NCBI GenBank assembly: GCA_017547845.1
Contig: JAFYNZ010000053.1
Location: 29,198 to 93,197, forward strand
Direction: 5' to 3'
Source of the DNA: Muribaculaceae bacterium
GTDB lineage: Bacteria; Bacteroidota; Bacteroidia; Bacteroidales; Muribaculaceae
DNA: 64,000 nt
Shown: positions 1 through 10,500 of the stretch, one piece after another
How the letters are laid out: the number at the start of each line of letters is the position of its first letter
Numbering within the stretch: position 1 is the stretch's first letter
Program-made: the position numbers and the translations under genes
Notes under the pieces: generated by a model
What the model was told of the DNA's origin: nothing
Databases searched by the model: none
What the model saw: only the letters and a program-made list of their open reading frames with translations

Positions 1-2
1 CC

Positions 3-3000
3 GGTTTGATAAATGGTAATATTGAAGTAGATTACATTATTGAAGCTGAACCATTAGAAATGGGTGCAGTTGAGAATGTGACTCCTGCAGTCGGCTCAAC
101 AGTGATGGATCTCAGTACAATTACTATTCCGTTTGCTGAGCCAGCAGAGGTGGTAGGCGACATAGCTAATGTTACTCTTGGTGAACAAGCTGTCGATGCA
201 GTGACAATGAGTGCAGATGGTCTAACAGCGACTATTACAAGCTCTGCAACTTTCAATGCAGGCACTGTAAGCCTTTCTATTCCTAAAGGATTCTTTAAAG
301 CACAAAATTCACCAAGCGTGAATGATCCTCTCTCATACTCTTGGAACGTGGTTAAAGCTTCTTTGGGCATCACAGTACCGGAATATATTTTCAAGGGTGA
401 TGTGGCGAATGTCACATTAGAATTGACAAACGGCATCTTATTTGCGGGATTCCAACTTGATATGGTATTGCCTGATGGTTTGACAGTAGAACCAATCGTA
501 GGCTCTGATTGTAATTTTGTATTAAGCAGAGGCAATGGTCATACTATAATGAACGGCACAGTAAGAAACACTCCTGGAGCAATCCGTTTGTTGAGCTATG
601 CTGATAATGGTGAAGTTTATACCGGAAATGAAGGTACTTTGGTGACTTTCGCTGTAAGAGCGAATGATAACTTCAATGGCGACAATATCGCAATCAGCAA
701 TATCAAATTTGCTGACCGTGAAGGCGTGAAATATTTATTGGCCGACGTTACTTCTCGAAAAATCGACTCTCGCACATACGTCGCTTCTATCACAATCGCT
801 CCTGAAGCATTGAATCTCGAAACGAATCAAGAAGGAGTAACAGTTACAGCAACAGTGCTTCCTGAAGTAGCATACGATAAGACTTTCGTATGGAGCTCAT
901 CTAACCCTGAATATGTGACAGTTGATGAATATGGTGTTGTGACAGCTGTTAAACCAACAGACGCAGAAAATCCTGTTTATATCATCGCAACAGCTCAAGA
1001 CGGCTCAAACGTTACAGCTCAAATCCCTGTAACAGTGGTCTTCACTCATGCACAAAAACTTGCAATCAATCCTGTAGCGTTTAATATCGAAGCTACACAG
1101 ACAAGACAATTGGAAGCTGTCATTACAAATCTTAATGATGAAGAAGTGGAAACCAATAAGCCTATCGTATGGAGTTCATCAGACATTACAAAGGTGACAG
1201 TTGATGAAAACGGTTTGGTTGAAGCTATCGCAGTGACAGAAGAAAATAATCCTGTCATCATTACAGCTCGCATCATGGATGGCGAAAACGTAGTGCTTGA
1301 AGCAACATCAGAAGTGACTGTCAGAGCTACACTTGCTGAATCAGTGACAGTCAGCCCTAAGAATGTGAAGCTTGAAATTGGCGGTACATGTACTCTTACA
1401 GCGACAGTAAATGAACTTGCAACAAATAAGAGAGTCGTTTGGTCAGTAGAGAGTGGTACAGAATATGTTTCTATTGATCCAGATACAGGTGTAGTGACAG
1501 CTCTCGCGGTAACTCCGGCAGAAGCTCCTGCAGTAGTGAAAGCTACTACAGTCGATGGTTCTAACAAGTCAGATACAGCAGAAGTAATCGTTCTTGCAAC
1601 TCTTGCAACAAACGTGGAAGTGGCATTGGTAGAAGGCTATGATACAACAGAACTTAAGCACACTGAATTTGTAGAATTGAAAGCTACATTGACACCTGAA
1701 ACTTCTAAACCTATCGTATGGACTGCAGACCCTGCAGAAAATGTAATTATAGAAGTTGATGCTGAAACAGGCTTTGCAAAGGTTACAGCAAATGAAACAG
1801 TGGGCGCAGTGACAGTATATGCAACAGTAGAAAACACAAACGTTCAAGGCTCTATCGAGTTGAATATCGTTAAGACTCCTGTTGAAACAATCGCAATCAA
1901 TTATGAAGGTGTGACAACATTTGAAACAGATGCCGAATCATTTGAATTGACAGCAACAGTAGGTCCTGAATTGGCAACAGACAAGACTTACGCATGGTCA
2001 ACAACAGACGCTGACATCGCTTATGTAGATGAAAACAACCAAGTGGTGTTTGGTCAGAAGAAAGGCGAAGTGACATTGACGGCGACAGCTAATGATGACG
2101 CAGAAGTTTATGATTCATTGACATTCAACGTGGTTTATACTCTCGCAACAGAAATCACAATCACAAGTGATTCAGATGATAATATACTCAAGGCAGGCGA
2201 AAGCTTGACATTGACAGCGACAGCTGACACCAACAAGGAAATCCGTTGGAGCGCAGACCCTGAAGACTGTGTAGAAATCACAGTAGATCCGGAGACAGGT
2301 GTCGCAACAGTGAAAGCTCTTAAGTATGTAGAAGATGGCGTGACCATCAAGGCTCAAATCTTCGAAGGCGAAACTGCAGTGGTGACAGCTGAACAAGCGA
2401 TTACTCTCGAGATTACTCGTGGTGATGTCAACAACGACGCAATCGTCAACATCGTCGACGTGACTGCGACAGCAGCTTATATCCTCGGTCAAGAAGTGAA
2501 TACATTCATCTTCGCGGCAGCTGATTTGGATAACGACCAAGTAATCGACATCGCCGACATCGTAAGATTGGTAAGATTGATTTTGGATCAGCCTGCAGCA
2601 ACACCTGAACAACAAGCCATCATCAACCGTGCTCGTCGATTTGCAGATAGCAGCAACAGCCTCTCAATCGAAGACTTCGAAATCAATGAAGGCGAAACTA
2701 AGCAAATCGCTATTAAGCTCGTCAATAGCAAGGCGTTCTCAGCATTCCAAGCAGATATCTACTTGCCTGAAGGTCTTGAATTCGTAGACGGTGCATTGTC
2801 AGCAAGACAGAGCGCAGACCACGTAATGGCATCAACAGTGAGAGAAGACGGCTCAGTGCGTATGTTGAGCTACTCAATGGATCTTGACACTTACTCAGGC
2901 TCAGAAGGTGACTTCATCTACTTGACAGTGAAGGCAGAAGAAGGCTTCGTAGGTGACTTCCAAATCGAAATCGACAATATCGTATTCGTACAAGCTGATC

Positions 3001-3233
3001 AGTCAGCAAGCTACTTCCAGCCGGTAGTCGCTAACGTCAATGGCGTTGAAACAACAGGCATCGAAGATGTAGAAGGTGACGAATTTGAAGTGAAGGTTGT
3101 AGGCAACTCAATCGTAGCTCCTGAAGGTGCTGAAGTTTATGACCTCAATGGTCTCCGCGTAAACGCAGAAAACCTTGCTAAGGGTATCTACATCGTGAAG
3201 GTTGGCAACCAAATCGTGAAGGTTATCATCTAA
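3..3233 (+). CDS. Secreted Ig-like/cohesin/dockerin protein with T9SS tail (5' partial)
   Basis: The reading frame is open to the left edge, so the N-terminus and any signal peptide are missing. In order, the visible part has an Ig-like module, a cohesin-like domain (about residues 118-258 of the visible chain), six bacterial Ig (BIG_2) repeats (about 259-805, recognisable by W-S-S/T and GVVTA motifs), a dockerin-like pair of calcium loops (GDVNNDAIVNIVDV and DLDNDQVIDIADI, from about residue 807), a second cohesin-like domain and a C-terminal T9SS type A tail ending in KGIYIVKVGNQIVKVII. Established knowledge: such tails send proteins through the type IX system to the cell surface. No catalytic domain is visible, so a structural, adhesive or scaffold role is inferred. 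The next gene is a close paralogue with a nearly identical 3' end. The substrate or partner is unknown. Confidence 0.85.
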   Translation, partial: GLINGNIEVDYIIEAEPLEMGAVENVTPAVGSTVMDLSTITIPFAEPAEVVGDIANVTLGEQAVDAVTMSADGLTATITSSATFNAGTVSLSIPKGFFKAQNSPSVNDPLSYSWNVVKASLGITVPEYIFKGDVANVTLELTNGILFAGFQLDMVLPDGLTVEPIVGSDCNFVLSRGNGHTIMNGTVRNTPGAIRLLSYADNGEVYTGNEGTLVTFAVRANDNFNGDNIAISNIKFADREGVKYLLADVTSRKIDSRTYVASITIAPEALNLETNQEGVTVTATVLPEVAYDKTFVWSSSNPEYVTVDEYGVVTAVKPTDAENPVYIIATAQDGSNVTAQIPVTVVFTHAQKLAINPVAFNIEATQTRQLEAVITNLNDEEVETNKPIVWSSSDITKVTVDENGLVEAIAVTEENNPVIITARIMDGENVVLEATSEVTVRATLAESVTVSPKNVKLEIGGTCTLTATVNELATNKRVVWSVESGTEYVSIDPDTGVVTALAVTPAEAPAVVKATTVDGSNKSDTAEVIVLATLATNVEVALVEGYDTTELKHTEFVELKATLTPETSKPIVWTADPAENVIIEVDAETGFAKVTANETVGAVTVYATVENTNVQGSIELNIVKTPVETIAINYEGVTTFETDAESFELTATVGPELATDKTYAWSTTDADIAYVDENNQVVFGQKKGEVTLTATANDDAEVYDSLTFNVVYTLATEITITSDSDDNILKAGESLTLTATADTNKEIRWSADPEDCVEITVDPETGVATVKALKYVEDGVTIKAQIFEGETAVVTAEQAITLEITRGDVNNDAIVNIVDVTATAAYILGQEVNTFIFAAADLDNDQVIDIADIVRLVRLILDQPAATPEQQAIINRARRFADSSNSLSIEDFEINEGETKQIAIKLVNSKAFSAFQADIYLPEGLEFVDGALSARQSADHVMASTVREDGSVRMLSYSMDLDTYSGSEGDFIYLTVKAEEGFVGDFQIEIDNIVFVQADQSASYFQPVVANVNGVETTGIEDVEGDEFEVKVVGNSIVAPEGAEVYDLNGLRVNAENLAKGIYIVKVGNQIVKVII

Positions 3234-3271
3234 TCCGAGCAATCAGAATAAAATCATAAAACACTCTTTGA

Positions 3272-3303
3272 GGTCATCGGGTTTAGTCCCGGTGACCTTT
3301 TTT
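3272..3303 (+). terminator. Rho-independent terminator
   Basis: GGTCATCGGG pairs with CCCGGTGACC across a 6-nt loop and is followed by six T. It lies 39 bp after the stop of the first gene. Confidence 0.85.
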
Positions 3304-3596
3304 ATGCATAAATTTGGTCGCGATGCATTTTAGCAAAATGCTATTGCTCATATCGAGGACGAAAGCAGGAGTTGCGTGATATAGGTCACATAAGCAATAT
3401 TTTTCGTAAAAAGCACAAAAATAGTTGTCGGAATATTTGGAAATGTCAAATGTTTAGCACATATTTGCACGTACCAAACATTTTGCGTTGCATTTTGGCA
3501 AAGTGCAACCGAGATGACTCAAAATGGCATCTAATCGCAATATAAAATATACTAAATATATAATCTTAATATTAACCCTTTTAAAATCTTTACAAC
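3304..3596. other. Intergenic region with hairpins, leader of the second Ig-like gene
   Basis: No coding signal was found. It contains a perfect short inverted repeat, GCATTTT-AGC-AAAATGC (3325-3341), and a 23-nt near-perfect inverted repeat (3487-3509, arms GTTGCATTTTG and CAAAGTGCAAC) that would fall in the 5' leader of the downstream mRNA if the promoter at 3436-3467 is real. Confidence 0.5.
3436..3467 (+). promoter_or_regulatory. Probable Bacteroidetes-type promoter
   Basis: TTTG at 3436-3439 and CATATTTG at 3460-3467 are separated by 20 nt, close to the TTTG-N19-21-TAnnTTTG consensus. The leader to the ATG at 3597 would be about 120 nt. Confidence 0.5.
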
Positions 3597-6500
3597 ATGA
3601 AAAAGCTATTAAATTTCAGTCTTGTATTCATGTTAGCAGTGTTGTTTAACACGAATGCATTCGCATGGATTGAATGTGACATTACTCCTACTGCTGGTGA
3701 TGTAAAGTTAGATGAATTTTCAGAAATTCGAGTAACTTTCAAAGGTATCTCTACTCTCGTTCTTAATGAAGGAAAAAAGCTTAAAGTCAGCACAAGAGAC
3801 GCTAACGGAAAGTGGACCGATTACTATGCGCCTAATGTTAAAATTGAAGGAACATCTCTTGTGATAACGGACATGACAGATGTAAAAGTAGGTACTTATG
3901 GCATTAGTATAGATAAAAACATGCTGCGTTGTGAGTACGAAGATTATAATAATGATATTTACAACACAAAAATGTGGAATGTCGTAGCCGGTGTAGAGCC
4001 ATTCGCATTTGAATCGGCTGTGCCTGCTAATAATGCGACTGTCAATAAGCTCGAAGAAATTGTTTTGAACTTTGGCTCAGAAAGCGTGCTTACAGGTAGC
4101 GCAACAGTCAATGTTGCCGGCGTGCAGGCTACATTCGCTCCAACAGCGACTCCGGGTCAAGTGAAAGCAACGCTTCCTCAACCTATTAAGGCAGAAGGCG
4201 CTTACTCGTTCACTATCCCTGAAAAATCATTTACAGCAGCCGACGGTTCATACAATGAGGCTGTGACTGTGAACTATACTGTGGCTATCCCTGAGATGGA
4301 TGCTAACTCTATCGTAGTTTCTCCTGCTGCGGGCGCAAACGTGATGGATCTTAGTACTATCACTATCGATTTCCCAGAACAAATCAGCGTAAATGAAGCT
4401 GCCGGCGCGATTACATTCAGCAACGGTGCTACTATCGAAAACATTGAAATTCAAAAATATACAGCTGTTATCACAGCAAATGCTCCTGCAGGATGGCAAG
4501 CAGGTCAATGCTCACTCAATATCCCTAAGGGTTACTTCGTATCAGAAAACAGCAAGAGCCCTGCTCTCGCTTACTCATGGAATATCATCGCGGCTACATT
4601 GTCGATCGACGACTTCGTAATCTACAGCGGTGAAACTAAGGAAGTGGCTATCAAGCTCAATAGCGAAGTAGCTTTCGCAGCATTCCAAGCAGACGTCAGA
4701 TTGCCTGAAGGTCTTGAATTGGTGGGCGACTTCCAATTGCTTCGTGGCACTGACCACACATTCTCTACTCGCGTACAAAAAGATGGCTCAATCCGCTTGT
4801 TGAGCTACTCATTGACAAATGCCAACTATGCAGGCAACAGCGGCGATGCATTGGTGAAATTCCAAGTAAAGGCTGCTGCCGACTACAATCAGACTCGTCA
4901 AATCACCATCAACAACATCGCATTCACAACCAAAGAAGGTAACGAATATGAATTAGACGCAGCGGCAGCTAACGCAGAGGGTCGCTTGTTCGTCTCTTCT
5001 ATCACTATCGCTCCTGAAGCATTGAATCTCGAAACAAATGAAACTGCGAAGGTCACAGCGACTGTGCTTCCTGAAAATGCATACTCAGCAAAATTTGAAT
5101 GGAGCTCTTCCAACCCTGACATCGTCGCAATCGATGAAGAAGGTAATGTGGTGGCTAAGGCTGCAGGCAATGCGAATATCATCGCAACTGCTACCGACGG
5201 CTCAGGCGTGACAGCTCAAATCCCTGTGACAGTGGTCTACACTCACGCGACAGCTCTCACTATCACTCCTGCGACTGTGCTCTTCGAAGTCGGCAGTCGT
5301 CAGACATTGACAGCTACTCTCGATAAGGAAACTAATAAGGCAGCCGACATTGTCTGGACATCAAACAAACCTGAAGTGGCAGAAATCGTTATCACTGAAG
5401 GCGTGGTGGAAGTAGTCGGTAAGACTATCGGCCAAACAAACGTTATCGCACGACTCATGAACGGCAACGAAGTGGTGTTGGAAAATATTATCCCTGTAGT
5501 AGTCGATGCAACAATGGCAACTACTTTGGAAGTCAGCCCAGCAGAAGTGTTGCTCGAAACAGGCGGACAGACCACACTCGTGGCAACAGTCGACGATAAG
5601 GCTACAAATCCTAAGATTTCTTGGTATGTAGAAGAAGGCGGCGAGCAATATGTATCAGTTAACGAAAATGGTGTCGTTACAGCGCTTGCAGTCACTCCGG
5701 CAGCAGTGAAGGTCTATGCTAAGACAGGCGACGGCTCTAACTTGACAGCTTATTCAGAAGTGACAGTAGTCGCAACTCTCGTGGAAAATGTGACTATCTC
5801 ATTGGCAGATCCTAACGACGACAACCAACTCATGAATACAGAGACTGTACGCTTGGTAGCTAATATGACAGGTACAACCAATAAGAATGTGCTCTGGACA
5901 TCATCAGACGAAGCTATGGCAACTGTAGCAGTTGTGGAAGGCGTGGCAGTAGTGACAGCCGGAAGCAAGACAGGTGAAGTGACTATCTTCGCAACAATCG
6001 AAGGCACTAACATTCGTGGTGAATATAAGTTGATTATCATTCCAACTCCTGCAACCAAAATCGCTATCAACTACGCAGGCGAAACTAAGTTTGAAACAGG
6101 TGCGGCTCAAGTGGCATTGACAGCAACAGTAGGTCCTGAATTGGCAACAGACAAGACTTACACTTGGACTTCTTCAGACGAAGAAATCGCAGCAGTAGAC
6201 GCTAATGGCGTGGTGACATTCGGCGAAAAACCGGGCGTAGTGACTATCACAGCTAAGGCTAACGGCGCAGCAGAAGGTCAAGAAGTGAAAGCAACTATTG
6301 ACTTTGAAGTTGTCTACACATTTGCAACAGCAGTCAGCATCGACCAAGATCCATTCACATTCAAAGCTAACGATCGTCAACAGTTGACAGCTACAACAGA
6401 CGCTGCAACCAATAAGGCTATCCTCTGGACTTCATCAGACGCTAAGGTGGCAACAGTTGATGCCAATGGTCTTGTGACAGCAGTAGGCGTAGGTCAAGCG

Positions 6501-7376
6501 ACTATCACAGCGACTATCGAAGGCACAGAAATCGCCGATACATTGGTGGTGACTGTAGAAGCAACTGATGGTGATGTCAACAACGACGGCGAAGTCGACA
6601 TCGTCGACGTGACTGCGACAGCAGCTTATATCCTCGGTGATGAAGTAGACCCATTTATCTTCGCAGCAGCCGACCTCAACCTTGACGGCAAGGTGAATGT
6701 GACTGATATCGTGTACTTGGTGAACATTATCCTCACACAACAAGATGACGAAAATACTCCGGCAGCAGTAGCCGCTCGCATGATGGCCAACAGCGACAAT
6801 AGTCTCTACATCGAAGACTTCGATATCAATGAAGGCGAAACCAAGCAAATCGCAGTGAAACTCAACAACAACATGGGCTTCATCGCATTCCAAGCAGATT
6901 TCTACTTGCCTGAAGGTCTCCAACTCGTCGAAAGCTCATTGTCGGCAAGAAAGAGCGCTGACCACGTATTGGCATCAGCATTGAGAGACTCAGGCGCAGT
7001 GCGCATGTTGAGCTACTCACTCGGTCTTAACGAATTTGCTGAGTCAGAAGGCGACCTCATCTACTTGACAGTGAAGGCAGACAAGGACTTCATCGGCGAC
7101 TTCCAAATCGAAATCGACAACATCAGATTCGTAGACGCAGATCAGAATAAGTATCATTTCGCATCAGCTGTTGCTAACGTGAAGGGTATCGAAACAACAG
7201 GTATCGAAAACGTTGAAGGCGACGAACTTGAAGTGAAGGTTGTAGGCAACTCAATCGTAGCTCCTGAAGGTGCTGAAGTTTACGACCTCAATGGTCTCCG
7301 CGTAGACGCAGAAAACCTCGCGAAGGGTATCTACATCGTGAAGGTTGGTAACCAAATAGTGAAGGTGGTAATCTAA
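3597..7376 (+). CDS. Secreted Ig-like/cohesin/dockerin protein with T9SS tail
   Basis: Full-length paralogue of the preceding gene (1259 aa). It begins with a signal peptide (MKKLLNFSLVFMLAVLFNTN, cleaved after a following A-F-A). Then come Ig-like modules, a cohesin-like domain (about 330-465), a series of BIG_2 repeats (about 465-985), a dockerin-like domain (GDVNNDGEVDIVDV and DLNLDGKVNVTDI, from about residue 992), a second cohesin-like domain and a T9SS sorting tail. No enzyme domain is recognisable. The combination of cohesin-like and dockerin-like modules on one chain is known from scattered non-cellulosomal bacteria. Assembly with the neighbouring paralogues through these modules is an inference. 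The last roughly 150 bp are nearly identical to the end of the upstream gene, which suggests recent duplication or gene conversion. Confidence 0.88.
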   Translation: MKKLLNFSLVFMLAVLFNTNAFAWIECDITPTAGDVKLDEFSEIRVTFKGISTLVLNEGKKLKVSTRDANGKWTDYYAPNVKIEGTSLVITDMTDVKVGTYGISIDKNMLRCEYEDYNNDIYNTKMWNVVAGVEPFAFESAVPANNATVNKLEEIVLNFGSESVLTGSATVNVAGVQATFAPTATPGQVKATLPQPIKAEGAYSFTIPEKSFTAADGSYNEAVTVNYTVAIPEMDANSIVVSPAAGANVMDLSTITIDFPEQISVNEAAGAITFSNGATIENIEIQKYTAVITANAPAGWQAGQCSLNIPKGYFVSENSKSPALAYSWNIIAATLSIDDFVIYSGETKEVAIKLNSEVAFAAFQADVRLPEGLELVGDFQLLRGTDHTFSTRVQKDGSIRLLSYSLTNANYAGNSGDALVKFQVKAAADYNQTRQITINNIAFTTKEGNEYELDAAAANAEGRLFVSSITIAPEALNLETNETAKVTATVLPENAYSAKFEWSSSNPDIVAIDEEGNVVAKAAGNANIIATATDGSGVTAQIPVTVVYTHATALTITPATVLFEVGSRQTLTATLDKETNKAADIVWTSNKPEVAEIVITEGVVEVVGKTIGQTNVIARLMNGNEVVLENIIPVVVDATMATTLEVSPAEVLLETGGQTTLVATVDDKATNPKISWYVEEGGEQYVSVNENGVVTALAVTPAAVKVYAKTGDGSNLTAYSEVTVVATLVENVTISLADPNDDNQLMNTETVRLVANMTGTTNKNVLWTSSDEAMATVAVVEGVAVVTAGSKTGEVTIFATIEGTNIRGEYKLIIIPTPATKIAINYAGETKFETGAAQVALTATVGPELATDKTYTWTSSDEEIAAVDANGVVTFGEKPGVVTITAKANGAAEGQEVKATIDFEVVYTFATAVSIDQDPFTFKANDRQQLTATTDAATNKAILWTSSDAKVATVDANGLVTAVGVGQATITATIEGTEIADTLVVTVEATDGDVNNDGEVDIVDVTATAAYILGDEVDPFIFAAADLNLDGKVNVTDIVYLVNIILTQQDDENTPAAVAARMMANSDNSLYIEDFDINEGETKQIAVKLNNNMGFIAFQADFYLPEGLQLVESSLSARKSADHVLASALRDSGAVRMLSYSLGLNEFAESEGDLIYLTVKADKDFIGDFQIEIDNIRFVDADQNKYHFASAVANVKGIETTGIENVEGDELEVKVVGNSIVAPEGAEVYDLNGLRVDAENLAKGIYIVKVGNQIVKVVI

Positions 7377-7398
7377 TCCTAATACTTTCTCATAATCC

Positions 7399-7424
7399 GG
7401 TCGTCGGACTTCGGTCCGATGACC
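7399..7424 (+). terminator. Stem-loop after second Ig-like gene
   Basis: GGTCGTCGGAC and GTCCGATGACC form an 11-bp stem with one mismatch, followed by a short T run. Its core resembles the terminator of the preceding paralogue. Confidence 0.65.
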
Positions 7425-7443
7425 TTTACCACCAAAACACCTC

Positions 7444-7476
7444 GGTGTCTGTCGCTTGATTGCGGCAGACATCACC
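7444..7476 (+). other. Second stem-loop in the intergenic space before the M6 protease
   Basis: GGTGTCTGTCGC and GCGGCAGACATCACC form a long imperfect stem 30 nt before the ATG at 7506. It lacks a T run, so a role in mRNA stability or translation is as likely as termination. Confidence 0.4.
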
Positions 7477-7505
7477 AAGAAAATAACTAACAAAAAATAT
7501 ATCGT

Positions 7506-10500
7506 ATGGCACTATTAAATAAATGTAAGCGCATCTTTGCTTTGCTAATATTGAGCAATCTCATTATGCTGTGTAATGCATCAGTGGCTTACCCCGGTCT
7601 TATCGACTTCAAGCAGCCTGATGGCAGTGTGGTCAAGATTAAGTTGAGGGGTGACGAGAGTCTGAAGTGGGCAGAAACGGAAGATGGCTACACGTTGCTT
7701 TATGACAATGTGGGCAATCTTGTCTATGCCCAACTCGACGATAAGGGCGACTTGGTACCTACGGACATCGTAGCAACAGATATAGCCAAGCGTCCGATAG
7801 ATGTACAACGTCGCTTGCAAGCGACTCCAAAGAAGTTGTTTTATTCGGAATCTCAGCGCAGTATGGTCAATCAACTTCGCCAGGCTCGTACGGCACAGCG
7901 TTCAGCAGATGGCTTGCAAAAAGCGGTGTCGGGCTCGACAAAGGGGCTTATTATCTTAGTGGATTATCCTGACTGTGCTTTCAGTAAGACGAAAGATGAC
8001 TTTAATAAGCTCATGAATCAGCTTAATTACACAGAAGGTGGACGTTATGGTAGTGTGCGTGACTTTTATCAGGAGAATTCTTTTGGTCAATTTGACATTA
8101 CAGCCGACATAGCAGGAGTCTATCGTCTTTCTAATAATCGTGCTTATTATGGTGCTAATACCACTGCCGGAGCTAATGATATCCGTCCTCGTGAGATGGC
8201 AGAAGAGGCTATCAAAGCTGCTGATAAAGATGTCAATTACTCAAACTATCGTTTTATTCACATCATCTATGCCGGTCGTGGTGAAGAATCGGGCGGTGGT
8301 AGCGATTGCATCTGGGCTCACTCTTGGACAGTCAATTTGTCCCTCGATGGTACAAGAATCGGTTACTATTCTTGCTCTCCGGAACTACGCGCTCCTGCTG
8401 ACCCATACGATACGAATACTTACATTACTAATATCGGTGTTATGTGTCACGAAATTGCTCACGTATTGGGCACGCAGGACTTTTATGATACTGATGGTGG
8501 CACTAATGGTAGCTACGACGGAACAGGTATGTGGGACGTAATGGCAGACGGTGAGTGGCTTGCCGGTGGTGCGTGTCCTGCACACTTCAACCCATACACC
8601 AAGATATACGATTTCGGTTGGGCAAGTCCGACAGTTGTCAGTGGTCGCTCACAACATAAGTTGTATGCCAAGTCAAAAGATGGCTTTGTGAGAATCAATA
8701 CAGCGACAAGCAACGAGTATTTCCTCCTCGAGTATCGCGTGCAAAAGGGTTTCGACAAAGAGATTCCCGGTCATGGCTTGATTATCTATCGTGCTTCCGA
8801 AGGATTGAGCAAGCATAGCAACAACACTATTAATGCCGGCCACAAGCAACAGTTCTATGTCGTGGCTGCCAATGCAAAATATTCGCTTCCGAATAGTGAT
8901 GCGACTTCATACGGTGTAGTCAATTCATACACTGCTCCATTCCCGGGCAATAATGGCGTCGATGAGTTTACGGACACATCAGTGCCAAGCATGAAGAGCT
9001 GGAGCGGAGCAAACACCAACCTCCCTATCACATCGATTGACGAATTTATGGCCGATGGTTATGTCACATTTGACGTGGCTGCTCCATTCACATATTCATC
9101 TATTACGCCTACAGCAGGCACTGCCGAAAGTCTTAGCTCTATCACGCTTAAATTCCCTAAGGCGGCATCAATTAACACATCAGCCGGTAGTATCACGCTA
9201 AAGAGTAGCAACGGTAGTTATTATGGCAGCAATATCGCAGTGTCGATGAGTTCCGACGGCAAAACAGCGACCATCACCAGCACTCCTAACAATTCGCGTT
9301 GGGTCATTGGACAGACCTATACACTAAGCATCCCTGCGGGATATTTCGTGGCTGACTCCAACAATCGCTCATATGAAGCTGTGTCATGCAGTTGGACTAT
9401 CGTGCCGGAGACATTCACTTATCTAAGCGTCAGCCCTATGGAAGGCGAAGTGCAGCAGATCAGAGACATTCTCATCAGTTTCCCTAACGAGATTATGGCT
9501 GCTAATGGAGGCTCAATGCCTACGCTCAACATTGTGGACGCTGATGACAATGTTGTAGCATCTGTGGCTACATATAAGACCAAAGATGTCAAAAACAATC
9601 CTGCCCTCATGGCGACCGTATCACCTGCGATTACGGCTCTCGGCAACTATCGCCTCGTGTTCCCGGCAGGCGTATTGTCCAACGACCAATATGGCTCGAT
9701 GCTCAACCGAGCATTTGAAATAGAGTGGGACGTAGTGCTCCCTCCGGTGCAGGTCGTATCAGTCACCCCAGTAGGTTCGGAAGCAATTGATCTCAACACC
9801 GTTACTATTACGTTCAACGAGCAAGTGACAGTCAATTCTGCGATGGCCAACTCTACCGAAGAGGCCGACAAAATCTCACTCACTACTGATGACCCGGGCA
9901 ACTATGGTAAGGATGTCAGAGTGACAATTAGCGACGACGGCTTGACAGCAACTATCAATTTCTCTCCAAGTTATGGTCAAGGTTGGACTGTTGAAAAGCA
10001 ATACACACTCAACGTGCCGAATGGCTATTTCATCGGTGCATCTGGTGGTACTAATAAGACTATCAGTCGCTCATGGAAAATCGTTCCGAAACGATTGTTG
10101 CCTGTCAGCGTGACTCCTTCAGAGGGAGAAGTCGGCAGTTTGAGTAAAATTGTGATAACTTTCGCTAAATCTATCTACACCAGTGGTTCTATTAAGGATG
10201 CTACTATCAATGGCAATTCGATCCCTTCTACTTCAATCAAAACGAGCGGTTCTCAGATCATAGTCGACCTTGATCCGGCTATCACAGAACTTGGTACTTA
10301 TACATTCCATTTGCCGACTGCTCGAGTCAGTGATGACCAGCGTTTTAATAGTGGTACGCAGAACGGCGACATCTATCTTACATGGGAAGTGGTGTCAATG
10401 CCTGCAACATCGGTCACTCTTGACAAGTCGGTGCTTGACATCGAAATCGGTCAAACAGCGACTCTCACAGCAACTGTGCTTCCGTTAGGAGCAAGTAGTG

